Below, piece after piece: positions 42,916-51,587 of a stretch of DNA of 64,000 nt (the stretch's first letter is position 1; each line of letters starts with the position of its first letter). This DNA is from CADEDH01 sp965262175. Lineage in GTDB: Bacteria > Actinomycetota > Acidimicrobiia > Acidimicrobiales > SZUA-35. The DNA is taken from positions 2,604,001-2,668,000 of the forward strand of contig CBDHES010000002.1 of NCBI GenBank assembly GCA_965262175.1, in the 5' to 3' direction. The position numbers and the translations under genes were made by a program. Below the pieces are notes generated by a model. The model was not told the origin of the DNA. It worked only from the letters and a program-made list of their open reading frames with translations, and made no database searches.

Positions 42916-43140
42916 ATGATGAACCATCGACGGCGTCGCGTGGCGCGCCTGACCGCAGCTGTTGGCGTTGGAGCGATCGCCCTGGTCGGGTTCCCGACCT
43001 GGGCGGCGGCCGACACCCCGAGCGTCGACAACGGATCGGTCGGGGTCGCTGACGGCCCGACGATCCCGGCCGACCCCGGGACCAACAAGAACATGATCCA
43101 GAACCCGACCCTGCCCCCCGACGAGGCACCGACCCCCTGA
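42916..43140 (+). CDS. Small secreted peptide
   Basis: 74 residues from MMNHRRRRVARL. GAGGA lies 9 nt upstream; a GTG one codon earlier is an alternative. A basic N-region, hydrophobic core AVGVGAIALVGFPTWA and the site AAA-DT give a clear signal peptide. The mature part, about 43 residues, is rich in Pro, Asn and Asp (PTIPADPGTNKNMIQNPTLPP), with no Cys. Function unknown. It lies 102 nt after the regulator. Confidence 0.72.
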   Translation: MMNHRRRRVARLTAAVGVGAIALVGFPTWAAADTPSVDNGSVGVADGPTIPADPGTNKNMIQNPTLPPDEAPTP

Positions 43141-43170
43141 CGATGAGCTGCGACCGGGAGCGTCGGCCCT

Positions 43171-43794
43171 TCAGGGCCGGAGCTCCCGGCCGGCCAGGAA
43201 CGCTTCCCGCTCGGCTTCGCAGTCGTCGAAGACGAAGCAATCCCGGTCGTGGTCGTTGGTCAGGCCCTCGGACTGCATGAAGGCGTACGCCGTGGTTGGA
43301 CCGAAGAACCGCCAGCCCCGGCGCTTGAGCTCCTTGGCCAGGGCCGCCGATCGGGCGGTCTGGGTCGGGATCGCAGGGCCGTCGTCGGTCGGCACCCGCT
43401 CCGGCTCGACCACCGCCCACGCCCAGATCCAGTCGACCAGGGAGCCCTCGGCGTCGACCAGATCGCAGGCCCGCTGGGCGTTGTTGATCGTGGCCTCGAT
43501 CTTCCCCCGGTGGCGGATGATCCCGGCGTCGCCCAGGAGCCGATCGACGTCGACCGGGCCGAAGGACGCCACCCGCTCGAAGTCGAACGAGGCGAACACC
43601 TCCCGGAACCGGTCCCGCTTGCGGAGGATGGTGAGCCAGCTCAGGCCCGACTGGAACCCTTCGAGGCAGATCTTCTCGAACAACCGGTGGGGATCGGTCG
43701 TCGGCCGGCCCCATTCCTCGTCGTGGTAGGCGAGGTAGTCGTCGTGGCCGGTCGGCCAACCGCACCGGATCGGGCTCTCGGAGGATCGGTCCAT
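43171..43794 (-). CDS. tag: DNA-3-methyladenine glycosylase I
   Basis: 207 residues. Zinc ligands of Tag are present: C11 in RCGWP, H24 in YHDEEWG and the C-terminal pair in LTNDHDRDCF. The family segment EGFQSGLSWLTILRKRD and the catalytic region IIRHRGKIEATINNA are intact. It removes 3-methyladenine from alkylated DNA, starting base-excision repair. The -10-like CAGACT lies 7 nt before the ATG, so the gene is probably leaderless and independent. Confidence 0.95.
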   Translation of the reverse strand: MDRSSESPIRCGWPTGHDDYLAYHDEEWGRPTTDPHRLFEKICLEGFQSGLSWLTILRKRDRFREVFASFDFERVASFGPVDVDRLLGDAGIIRHRGKIEATINNAQRACDLVDAEGSLVDWIWAWAVVEPERVPTDDGPAIPTQTARSAALAKELKRRGWRFFGPTTAYAFMQSEGLTNDHDRDCFVFDDCEAEREAFLAGRELRP

Positions 43795-43837
43795 GCGGTC
43801 CAGTCTGCCGAGGCGGGGTGACGGTCGGCCCCGCCGG

Positions 43838-44425
43838 TCACCAGGGGCGGCCCCAGGTGTCCCAATCGAAGGGCTCGATCCCGGTCTCGTTCAACCGCCA
43901 GATCGAGGCCTCGGCCCGACCGTCGACGATGTCGAGGAACCCGACGGTGCCGAACTGGACCTGGAGGTTGTGGGGGAAGGTCGGGGAGCCGGGGTTGACG
44001 CACAGGATCCCGTCGACGGTCGAGATGTGCTCGACGTGGGTGTCGCCGTACACGATCACGTCGAGCGACCGGTCGCCGTCGAAGTGCCGGTCGACCGCCT
44101 TGGCCACCGTGTAGGAGCCGACGGCCGGGATGGGCAGATGGTGGGTGAGGCCGATCCGGAGCCCGGCCTGCTCGATGACCCAGGCCTCCCGGAGCCGGTC
44201 GTCGTCGGGCAGGACGTCCCGCCCGCTCGACCCGTCGTCGCCGTTGCCCCGGGCGGCGTAGGTGGGGGCGATCCGGGACAGGCCGTCGATGACCGCCAGG
44301 TCATAGATGTCGCCGGCGTGGAGGATGGCGTCGCACCCGTCGAACACCTCGAAGGCGTGGGGCCACAGCTCCGGCATCGCCTCCGGGATGTGGGTGTCGG
44401 AGATCAGCCCGATCCGCACCGTCAT
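43838..44425 (-). CDS. YfcE-type metallophosphoesterase
   Basis: 195 residues. Metal-binding motifs are ISDTH (D9-x-H11), ILHAGDIYD, ARGNGDD and VIYGDTHVEH. The small size and lack of other domains fit YfcE/MJ0936 phosphodiesterases of cytosolic nucleotides or phospho-substrates. The ATG overlaps the amidase stop as ATGA, so both are translated together. The physiological substrate is unknown. Confidence 0.92.
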   Translation of the reverse strand: MTVRIGLISDTHIPEAMPELWPHAFEVFDGCDAILHAGDIYDLAVIDGLSRIAPTYAARGNGDDGSSGRDVLPDDDRLREAWVIEQAGLRIGLTHHLPIPAVGSYTVAKAVDRHFDGDRSLDVIVYGDTHVEHISTVDGILCVNPGSPTFPHNLQVQFGTVGFLDIVDGRAEASIWRLNETGIEPFDWDTWGRPW

Positions 44426-45891
44426 CGCCCGTCCACCACGAGGGGCGGCGGCGTGAAGCCGCCAAGCTCCCGCTCCATCAGGCCGGCGAAGGCGATCGCC
44501 GTTCGGTCGGCGAGGCGGGGGGCGACGATCTGGAGGCCGACCGGGAGACCGCTGGCGGTGAGCCCGGCGGGGGCGACCGTGGCCGGCAGGGCCATGTTGT
44601 TGGACCACCCGGCCCAGAACATCTGGTCGATGCAGGGCTGGCGGCCGTCGTTGATCGGGATCGTCCGGCTGGCCCGGGTCCCGGTGTGGTCATGGGGGAA
44701 CGCAGCCGAGGCGGCGATGGGGCAGAGGAGGAGATCGTGGGTCCGGAAGAAGTCGTCCCACCGGAGCCGGAGGTGGGCTCGTTCGTTGGCCCGCTCGAGC
44801 CATTCCCGGTGGCCGATGGTGTAGCCGCGGGCGGCGAGCGCCTCGTAGTCCCGGTCGCCGGCTTCGTACCGGGCCAGGTGCTCGCGGTGGGTTGCCATCT
44901 GCTCGTCGGACTGGCCCCGGGAGCCGGTGGCCCGGACCATGACGATGTAGTTCTCCCATGCCGCGACCGGATCGACGTCTGGTCGGGCGTCCCAGTCGAC
45001 CTTGACCCCGAGCGACGCCAGCGCCTCGACGGTGGCCCTCAGCTGGGCGGTCAGCTCGTCGTCCTGGACGGCGACCGGGCTGTCGAGCATCACCCCGACG
45101 GTGAAGTCGGCCGGGTCGACCTTGGGCGACGGCGGCAGGTCGACGGTGGTCACGGCGCCGTCGAGACCGTCGGGCCCGGCGATCAGGCGGAGGGCGACGT
45201 CGAGGTCGGCCGCCGACCGGGCGAGCGGCCCGACGGTGGCGATGTCGACCGGCGCCAGCTCACCGGGGAGCTCGTGGCCGGTGGCCGGGACGAGCCCGAA
45301 GGTCGGGTTGTGGCCGAACACCCCGCAGTAGTGGGCCGGGTTGCGGATCGAGGCACCGATGTCGCTCCCCAGTTCGAGGGCTGCCATGCCGGTGGCCAGG
45401 GCCACCGCCGAGCCGCCAGACGAGCCGCCGGGGACCCGGTCGAGGTCCCACGGGTTGTTGGTGGTGCCGTAGATGTCGTTGAAGGTCTGCCAGTCGCCGA
45501 GGCTGACCGGGACGTTGGTCTTGCCGTAGACGATCGCCCCGGCATCCTCCAGTCGCTGGACGATGGTGGCGGTCCGGGTCGCCACGTTGTCGACGTTGTC
45601 CCGCTCGCCCCAGGTGGTCGGGGTCCCGGTCCAGTCGAAGGCCTCCTTGACGGTCATCGGGACCCCGTGGAGGGGGCCGACCAGCTGGCCCTGGGCCCGG
45701 ACCCCGTCGAGCTGGGCCGCCCGCCGCCGGGCCCGGTCGAGGTCGGTCACGACCACGGCGTTGACCGCCGGGTTGTACCGGTCGTGGCGGGTGAGGGCGG
45801 CGTCGAGCAGTTCGGTGGCCGACACCTCGCCGTCGGCCACCGCATCGGCGATGTCGAGGGCCGATGCCAGCATCAGATCGATCGGGTCCAT
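44422..45891 (-). CDS. Amidase signature-family hydrolase
   Basis: 489 residues from MDPIDLMLASA. The Ser-cisSer-Lys triad is present: K82 in MTVKEAFD, the cis-Ser in PGGSSGGSA (157/158) and S181 in GSDIGASIR, which has Ala for the more usual Gly. It hydrolyses an amide, for example aryl amides or fatty amides; a GatA role is unlikely without GatB or GatC. It forms an operon with the phosphoesterase and diverges from the acyl-CoA dehydrogenase. Confidence 0.92.
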   Translation of the reverse strand: MDPIDLMLASALDIADAVADGEVSATELLDAALTRHDRYNPAVNAVVVTDLDRARRRAAQLDGVRAQGQLVGPLHGVPMTVKEAFDWTGTPTTWGERDNVDNVATRTATIVQRLEDAGAIVYGKTNVPVSLGDWQTFNDIYGTTNNPWDLDRVPGGSSGGSAVALATGMAALELGSDIGASIRNPAHYCGVFGHNPTFGLVPATGHELPGELAPVDIATVGPLARSAADLDVALRLIAGPDGLDGAVTTVDLPPSPKVDPADFTVGVMLDSPVAVQDDELTAQLRATVEALASLGVKVDWDARPDVDPVAAWENYIVMVRATGSRGQSDEQMATHREHLARYEAGDRDYEALAARGYTIGHREWLERANERAHLRLRWDDFFRTHDLLLCPIAASAAFPHDHTGTRASRTIPINDGRQPCIDQMFWAGWSNNMALPATVAPAGLTASGLPVGLQIVAPRLADRTAIAFAGLMERELGGFTPPPLVVDGR

Positions 45892-45994
45892 GGCCGACCA
45901 TGGTGTGCGACCACGGCGGTCATGTCCAAGACGGCGAAACGCGAGCTGGCCCGGCCGGTTCGACCGGTCGGGGGTCGGCTGGGAGACTGACGGC

Positions 45995-47245
45995 ATGGAC
46001 CCGACCTACACCAGCGAGGCGGAGGCGTTCCGCCAGAAGATCCAGGCGTTCCTCGCCGAGCACCTCCCGGCCGACTGGTCGGGGATGGGGTCGTTGTCGC
46101 CCGAGGAGCGTCGGGACTTCATCGCCCGGTGGCGGCCGATCCTGGCGGCCAACGACCTCCTCGCCGTCGCCTGGCCCGAGCGGTTCGGCGGGGCGGGGCT
46201 CACGCTGCTGGAGCGGACGGTCCTCGCCGAGGAGTTCGCCACCGCCGGGGTCCCGGTCGGCAACGACAACGACATCTTCTCGATCGGGATGCTGGGCCAC
46301 ACCCTGATCGAGTGGGGGACCCCCGAGCAACAGGCCCACTTCCTGCCTCGGATCCTCGACGGGACCGACGTCTGGTGCCAGGGCTACTCCGAGCCGAACT
46401 CGGGGTCGGACCTGGCCTCGCTGGCCACCCGGGCCGAGCTGGACGGCGACGAGTGGATCATCAACGGTCAGAAGATCTGGACCTCCCAGGGCCACAACGC
46501 CAACTGGATCTTCGTCCTGTGCCGGACCGAGCCGACGGTCCGCAAGCAGGCCGGGATCTCGTTCCTGCTCTGCCCCCTCGACCAGCCCGGGGTCGAGGTC
46601 CGGCCCATCGTCAACGCCTCCCGTCACCACGACTTCAACGAGGTGTTCTTCACCGACGCCCGGACCGCCCGGGAGCACGTGGTCGGCGGGGTCAACAACG
46701 GGTGGGCGGTGGCCAACACCCTGCTGGCCTACGAGCGGGGCGACGACGCCACCACCACCGGCATCCGCTACGGCGAGGAGCTCGATCGGCTCATCGCCCA
46801 CGCCCGGGCCACCGGTCGGCTCGACGAGCCGCTGATCCGGCAGCGGCTGGCCTGGTGCTGGTCGAAGGTCCAGATCATGCGCTACCAGGGCCTGCGGATG
46901 GTGACCACCGCCCTCAACGGGTACCACCAGGGCCCGGAGTCGTCGCTCAACAAGCTGCTGTGGTCGGAGTACCACCAGAAGCTCACCGAGCTGGCCCTCG
47001 ACCTGATGGGTCCCGCCGCCACCGCCCCCTCGGGCCGGGACGCCGCCACCGGGGTCGGGCTCGACGACGTCGGGAGCCCGTTCTCGTCCCAGGCGTGGGT
47101 CACGACGTTCATGGGCGCCCGGCCGGGCACGATCTACTCCGGCAGCTCGGAGATCCAACGCAACATCGTCGGCGAGCGCGTCCTCGGCCTCCCCCGGGAG
47201 CCCCGAAACGACACCGGCCCGTGGAACGAGACGGTCCGCTCCTAG
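45995..47245 (+). CDS. Acyl-CoA dehydrogenase
   Basis: 416 residues. FAD-binding segments are WCQGYSEPNSGSDLASL and IINGQKIWTSQGHNANWIFV; the C-terminal SGSSEIQRNIVGERVLGLPR is the family signature and usually closes the active site. It oxidises an acyl-CoA or CoA-linked side chain to the enoyl form, passing electrons to ETF. The 40-80 residue insert with DAATGVGLDDVGSPF suggests a FadE-like branch for unusual (steroid or branched) acyl chains. GAGACT 6 nt before the ATG may be its -10. Confidence 0.93.
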   Translation: MDPTYTSEAEAFRQKIQAFLAEHLPADWSGMGSLSPEERRDFIARWRPILAANDLLAVAWPERFGGAGLTLLERTVLAEEFATAGVPVGNDNDIFSIGMLGHTLIEWGTPEQQAHFLPRILDGTDVWCQGYSEPNSGSDLASLATRAELDGDEWIINGQKIWTSQGHNANWIFVLCRTEPTVRKQAGISFLLCPLDQPGVEVRPIVNASRHHDFNEVFFTDARTAREHVVGGVNNGWAVANTLLAYERGDDATTTGIRYGEELDRLIAHARATGRLDEPLIRQRLAWCWSKVQIMRYQGLRMVTTALNGYHQGPESSLNKLLWSEYHQKLTELALDLMGPAATAPSGRDAATGVGLDDVGSPFSSQAWVTTFMGARPGTIYSGSSEIQRNIVGERVLGLPREPRNDTGPWNETVRS

Positions 47246-47267
47246 CCGCCCGACGGCCGCTGCGGCC

Positions 47268-48080
47268 TCAGCTCAGCGGCTTCATGAACGACCAGAGGTG
47301 GCCTTCGGGGTCGACCGCGCTGTACTCCCGGTAGCCGTAGGGCTGGTCGACCGGTTCGTAGCGGATCTCGGCTCCCTCGGCCACGGCGTGGCGGTAGTGG
47401 GCGTCGACGTCGTCGACCATGATCGCCATCGTCCCCGACGCGCCCCCCAGGTTGGCGGGCGACTTCAGGCCGAAGGGTTCCGACTCGGTGTGGAGCCAGA
47501 ACTCCCCGTCGCCGGCCTCGATCTCACCGTGGACGACGGTGCCGTCGGGGTCACGGGTCAGCTGTCCGGGACCGAACCCGTAGACCCGGGTCAGGTAGTC
47601 GTGGGCCGCTTCGATGTCGGCGTACACCAGGATGGCGATCCGTCGGTCGAGCGTGGTTTCCAGCATGGTCATGTCCTCCAGGACGTCGAGCAGGACGCCG
47701 GTGGCGTCCCCGTGGGTGGTCGATTCGGTGGCGAGGGTGTCGAGCAACCGGACCAGGCGGCTCCGGAGCCGGTTCTCCGCCACGAGACGGGTCTCGATCG
47801 CCGCCAGATGATCGGCGATGACCGGCCCCAGGTCGGTGCCGGGATCGTCGATCGTGGCCCGTACCTGGTCGAGCGACAGGCCGAGCTGACGCAACGCCGA
47901 GATCCGGTAGAGCTGCTCGACGGCGGCCGGTCCGTACAACCGGTGGCCGGCACCGGTCCGGCCGGCGGGCGACAACAACCCGATCTCCTCGTAGTAGTGG
48001 AGCGTTCGCACCGTGAGGTTCGTCGCCTCGGCGATCTCGCCGATCCGTCGCTGGCCCTGCCGGTCCGATGTCGCATCCAC
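47268..48080 (-). CDS. MerR-family regulator fused to a VOC domain
   Basis: 270 residues. MerR helix-turn-helix is at about 11-80 (IGEIAEATNLTVRTLHYYEEIGLL, quoted by its core TVRTLHYYEEIG), then a coiled-coil (about 82-140). The VOC domain covers about 145-268, with RIAILVYADIEAAHDYL and YREYSAVDPEGHLWSFM, which provides His and Glu ligand positions. The VOC domain may sense a toxic or antibiotic-like ligand. It diverges from the ACT gene. Confidence 0.88.
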   Translation of the reverse strand: MDATSDRQGQRRIGEIAEATNLTVRTLHYYEEIGLLSPAGRTGAGHRLYGPAAVEQLYRISALRQLGLSLDQVRATIDDPGTDLGPVIADHLAAIETRLVAENRLRSRLVRLLDTLATESTTHGDATGVLLDVLEDMTMLETTLDRRIAILVYADIEAAHDYLTRVYGFGPGQLTRDPDGTVVHGEIEAGDGEFWLHTESEPFGLKSPANLGGASGTMAIMVDDVDAHYRHAVAEGAEIRYEPVDQPYGYREYSAVDPEGHLWSFMKPLS

Positions 48081-48143
48081 GTCCGCGACCGTAGGACCTC
48101 ACGTCACGTGAGGAGCAAGGGGGAAGTCGGGGGGCGAGGGCCG

Positions 48144-48149
48144 TACCGT
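48144..48149 (+). promoter_or_regulatory. -10 box of ACT-domain gene
   Basis: TACCGT lies 6 nt before the GTG start; a leaderless transcript is inferred. Confidence 0.45.
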
Positions 48150-48155
48150 CGGACC

Positions 48156-48560
48156 GTGACTGGAGAGACCGACCTCGACCGCATGCTGGCCACCCTGACC
48201 GTCACCCGACGACCGGGCCGGTTCACGATGGTGACGCTGCCGGCGACCGTGCCGCCGCCCTCGATCGGCGCCGACGGCGTGGAGGCGATCATGGTCGAGG
48301 ACGAGGGCACGACCGTCGTCGCAACCGTCGAGCGAGCCGAGGCCGACGGGTGGCCGGTCGGGTTCGTCGGGGCGTGGCTCACGCTCGACGTCCACTCGTC
48401 GTTGGAGGCGGTCGGGCTGACCGCCGCAGTGGCGGGCGCCCTGGCCGCCGAGGGCATCGCCGCCAACATGGTCGCCGCCTACCACCACGATCACCTGCTG
48501 GTCCCGGTCGACGCCGCCGACCGGGCGGCCGCCATCCTGTCCAGCTCCTGGGGGAACTAG
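48156..48560 (+). CDS. ACT-domain protein (ACT_3/DUF2241 type)
   Basis: 134 residues, GTG start. The pattern DLDRMLATLTVTRRPGRFTMV, LTLDVHSSLEAVGLTAAVAGAL, NMVAAYHHDHLLVPVD matches the ACT_3 family, quoted by parts. These are single-domain proteins that bind amino acids or other small ligands; the physiological role is unknown. It lies 13 nt before the next gene, so both may be in one transcript. Confidence 0.88.
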   Translation: MTGETDLDRMLATLTVTRRPGRFTMVTLPATVPPPSIGADGVEAIMVEDEGTTVVATVERAEADGWPVGFVGAWLTLDVHSSLEAVGLTAAVAGALAAEGIAANMVAAYHHDHLLVPVDAADRAAAILSSSWGN

Positions 48561-48573
48561 GTTCGTCGCGACG

Positions 48574-49143
48574 ATGTCGACCATACGAGGTGGGTCACCG
48601 ACGATCCGACGACTCCTCGGCCCAGGGTGGCTCCGGCTGGCGCTGGGGGCGATCGTGGTCGGGGCGGTGATCATCGCGACGCTGATCGTCTTCCGGCCCG
48701 AGTCATCGCTCGACGACGTCCGGGCTGCGATCGGCGACGACTGCCCCTCCTACGGGCTCGACCACGCCGTCTACCTCGACATCCGGCTCGGCGACGGACC
48801 CGACCCGGTCTGTGAGGCGGCGGCCCGGTCGGCGATGATCGCCGCCGGCGTTCCGGCCGATGAGGTCGACGACCTCCTGGTCGACGGCGCCAGCCGCCGG
48901 GTCGGCGATCTCCGGGTGTCGGCCGTCCGGCTGGAGATCCCGTTGGCGGTGACCACCGGCGACCCGGCCGACGCCGATGAGATCCTCGCCGCCATGCTGT
49001 CGATCGAGATCGCCGACTGCGAGCGGACCGTCGTGCCGACCGACCCCGAGCTCTGGCGCGACGGGATACCGACCGATCGGTTCTGGTACTCGATCTGCGA
49101 CGAGCCCTACGAGGTGCGGGTCGAGTGGGACGTCGACCGCTAG
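48574..49143 (+). CDS. Hypothetical membrane-anchored protein
   Basis: 189 residues. A single hydrophobic helix at about 20-41 (RLALGAIVVGAVIIATLIVF) follows a basic start, so the rest should lie outside the cell. The outer domain has four Cys (DDCPSY, DPVCEAA, IADCERT, SICDEP) that may form two disulfides. No family is recognised. It ends 3 nt into the convergent F420-enzyme stop region. Confidence 0.7.
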   Translation: MSTIRGGSPTIRRLLGPGWLRLALGAIVVGAVIIATLIVFRPESSLDDVRAAIGDDCPSYGLDHAVYLDIRLGDGPDPVCEAAARSAMIAAGVPADEVDDLLVDGASRRVGDLRVSAVRLEIPLAVTTGDPADADEILAAMLSIEIADCERTVVPTDPELWRDGIPTDRFWYSICDEPYEVRVEWDVDR

Positions 49144-50195
49144 GCGGCGGTGCGGGTGCCGGCGAGATCGGCCATCAACTCGACCGCCTCTTCCTGGTCG
49201 GTGACGACCGTGAAGCCGGTGATCCCCGAGTCGGCCCAGGCCGGCCACCGCTCCTCGATCCGCTTCACCGAGCCGTACAGGCCGGCCTCGTCGACGTACT
49301 CGTCGGGGATGGCGTCGATCGCCTCCTGCTTCCGTCCCGCCAGGTACAGCTCCTGCACCCGTTCCGCCACCTCCGGGTAGCCCCGCTGGACCATGTGCTG
49401 GTTGTGGAAGTTGAGGTCCTTGTGGCCCATGCCCCCGGCGTAGAGGGCGATGCCCGGCTTGACCCGGTCGATGGCCCCCTTCACGTCGTCGGTGATCAGG
49501 ACCGACGCCCGACCCTGGATCTCCAGGTCGCCCCACGACTTCGGGTTCCCGGCCGCCGTCGCCCGGCGGAACCCCTCCTCGACCCACGGGCGGTAGTGCT
49601 CCATCCGGCCCGGCACGAAGTGCATCGGCAGCCAGCCGTCGCACAGCTCGGCGGTCAGCTTCACCGTCGCCTCCGACCCCGAGCCGAGCCAGATCGGCAG
49701 CGTCCGGTTGGTGTGGAGGATCGACATCAGCGGCTTACCGATCCCCATCGCCCCCGGCCCGGCGTACGGAAGCTGGTACTCCCGGCCGTCGTGGCTGACC
49801 GGGTCCTCCCGGAGGTTGATCTTGCGCATGATCTGGATGTAGTCCCGGAGGCGCCAGTAGGGCTTGCCCCATGGCTCGCCGTACCACCCCTCGACGATCT
49901 GCGGCCCCGACACGCCGAGCCCGGCGATGACCCGATCGCCGCCGGCCAGGGCGTCGACGGTCTGGGCCTGCATGGCGGCCATCGCCGGCGACCGTCCGGC
50001 CAGCTGCATGATCCCGGTCCCGAGGCGGATTCGCTCGGTGTGGGCGGCGATCCAGGCGAGCGGGGTGATGGCATCCGAGCCGTAGGCCTCGGCGGTCCAC
50101 ACCGAGTCGTAGCCCAGGTGCTCGGCCAGTTTGATCCGCTCGATGGGGATGCGGAGCTTGGCGCCGGAGTAGCCGATCGAGAGTCCCAGTTTCAT
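49140..50195 (-). CDS. LLM-class F420-dependent oxidoreductase
   Basis: 351 residues starting MKLGLSIGYSG. The luciferase-like TIM barrel is shown by AEHLGYDSVWTAEAYGSDAIT, RIRLGTGIMQLAGRSPAMAAM and VIAGLGVSGPQIVEGWYGEP (quoted in pieces); IWLGSGSEATVKLTAELCDGWLP fits the F420-binding half. It uses reduced F420 (or FMN) to reduce or oxidise an organic substrate. F420 enzymes are abundant in actinobacteria. CAGACT 6 nt upstream of the ATG may be the -10. Confidence 0.92.
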   Translation of the reverse strand: MKLGLSIGYSGAKLRIPIERIKLAEHLGYDSVWTAEAYGSDAITPLAWIAAHTERIRLGTGIMQLAGRSPAMAAMQAQTVDALAGGDRVIAGLGVSGPQIVEGWYGEPWGKPYWRLRDYIQIMRKINLREDPVSHDGREYQLPYAGPGAMGIGKPLMSILHTNRTLPIWLGSGSEATVKLTAELCDGWLPMHFVPGRMEHYRPWVEEGFRRATAAGNPKSWGDLEIQGRASVLITDDVKGAIDRVKPGIALYAGGMGHKDLNFHNQHMVQRGYPEVAERVQELYLAGRKQEAIDAIPDEYVDEAGLYGSVKRIEERWPAWADSGITGFTVVTDQEEAVELMADLAGTRTAA

Positions 50196-50253
50196 GGGCC
50201 GAGTCTGGCGCCGATCGACGGCCGGCCGCCAGGCCGGGCGAGTCGGCGGCGGC

Positions 50254-50259
50254 TAGCCT
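50254..50259 (+). promoter_or_regulatory. -10 box of DUF1707 gene
   Basis: TAGCCT lies 7 nt before the GTG start; a leaderless transcript is inferred. Confidence 0.45.
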
Positions 50260-50266
50260 CGATCCC

Positions 50267-50926
50267 GTGAGCGACCATCCGGTACCCCGACCAGCGGCCC
50301 CCGAACCGGCTCGTCCCGACCCCGAGGACCTGGTCACCGACGCCGACCGCCAGGTCGTGGTCCAGCACGTCCAACGGGCGGTCGTCGACGACATCGTCCC
50401 GTTCGAGCAGCTCGACGCCCGGCTGGCCCGGATCCACGCCGCGTCGACCCGGGCCGAGCTGGACGCCGCCATCGCCGACCTGCCCACCCCGCCACCGCCG
50501 GACCGGCCGGCCACCGTCGGCCACCTCGCCCCGAAGGAGTCGGTGACCCTCATCGGTGACACCACGATCGGCGGCTGGATCGACGTCGAGGGCGATCTCA
50601 CCGCCGTCACCGTGCTCGGCGACAAGGTGATCGACCTGTCCTCGGCGACGTTGCCGCCCGAGGTGACCATCTCGGCCTGGACCCTCATCGGCGACACGAC
50701 GGTCATCGTCCCCGACGGTGTCCGGACCGCGGTGTCGGCCATCAGCGTGATCGGTGACCGCAAGACCGTCCTCGCCCCGGCCCAGGCAGGCGCACCGACC
50801 GTCCGGATCGAGTCCCGGACGCTCATCGGCGACGTCAAGGTCTACTCGTTGTCGGAGCTCCCCACGGGCAAGCTTCGCAAGCTGTGGCGGCGCCTCCGAA
50901 CCAGCGAGGCCGAGCACCGGGGTTGA
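50267..50926 (+). CDS. DUF1707 protein with LiaF-like C-terminal domain
   Basis: 219 residues, GTG start. The DUF1707 module (about 22-75) reads VTDADRQVVVQHVQRAVVDD, then FEQLDARLARIHAASTRAEL, a small helical domain common in actinobacteria. The C-terminal part (about 90-190) has short repeating strands with IGDTTIGGW, VLGDKVIDL, LIGDTTVIVP, VIGDRKTVL and LIGDVKVYS, a beta-helix like LiaF/DUF2154. A cell-envelope stress link is inferred from that domain. No helix spans the membrane. Confidence 0.85.
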   Translation: MSDHPVPRPAAPEPARPDPEDLVTDADRQVVVQHVQRAVVDDIVPFEQLDARLARIHAASTRAELDAAIADLPTPPPPDRPATVGHLAPKESVTLIGDTTIGGWIDVEGDLTAVTVLGDKVIDLSSATLPPEVTISAWTLIGDTTVIVPDGVRTAVSAISVIGDRKTVLAPAQAGAPTVRIESRTLIGDVKVYSLSELPTGKLRKLWRRLRTSEAEHRG

Positions 50927-50989
50927 GTCCGTCCGGTCCGGAGGCCCGGGCCGGGCCGCCGGGGGCGATCGCAGCCCGATGGCGCCCCG

Positions 50990-51526
50990 TCAGCCGCCGA
51001 GCTTGGGAACGAGCCGGCGGAGGGTGTTGGCGGTTCGGACCGTCACCGTGCCCACCAGTGACGCGATGTGGTCGGGTTCGAGCTCGGACTCGCTCATCCC
51101 CCCGATCGGCAGCCAGTGGATGACGCCATCGCCGATCACCAAGCGGTTGTCGGCCTCCGACAACCCCTCGACCGCCCGCAGGCCATCGGCCGGCGGCTCA
51201 TCGAACAGCAGGATCATCTGCGGCTTGCCGGTCGACGCCGACAGCTCCGCCTCGGTGAAGGGCTCGGCATCGGCCAGGGCCGAGACCTCGGGCCCGGTCC
51301 GGACCGTCGTCGGCACGGTGTAGCCGAGGCCGTCGGTCAGGGCGGCGGCGATGCCCGCGCCGTCGACGTCGGGCCCGTCGCCCGAGGGTCGGAAGATCAC
51401 GTTGCCGCTGGCGAGGAAGGTCGACACCTCGGCGAAGCCGGCCCCGGTGACGAGGTCGACCAACTCCGGTGAGGTCACCCGTCGACCACCGACGTTGATG
51501 GCCCGGAGGAACGCGACCGATCGCAT
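50990..51526 (-). CDS. DUF1697 family protein
   Basis: 178 residues. The family start is AFLRAINVGGRRVTSPEL, followed by GFAEVSTFLASGNVIF and the closing VTVRTANTLRRLVPKL. DUF1697 proteins are small cytosolic proteins with an Asp/Arg-rich pocket and no proven function. TAGCCT at 51534-51539 lies 7 nt before its ATG on the minus strand, so expression is probably leaderless. Confidence 0.9.
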   Translation of the reverse strand: MRSVAFLRAINVGGRRVTSPELVDLVTGAGFAEVSTFLASGNVIFRPSGDGPDVDGAGIAAALTDGLGYTVPTTVRTGPEVSALADAEPFTEAELSASTGKPQMILLFDEPPADGLRAVEGLSEADNRLVIGDGVIHWLPIGGMSESELEPDHIASLVGTVTVRTANTLRRLVPKLGG

Positions 51527-51533
51527 CGGTCGG

Positions 51534-51539
51534 AGGCTA
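51534..51539 (-). promoter_or_regulatory. -10 box of DUF1697 gene
   Basis: TAGCCT (minus strand) lies 7 nt before the ATG; a leaderless transcript is inferred. Confidence 0.45.
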
Positions 51540-51587
51540 CCAGCGACGACCGGTCGCCTCCGGTCCGGGTCGGCGGTCGGCCACGGC

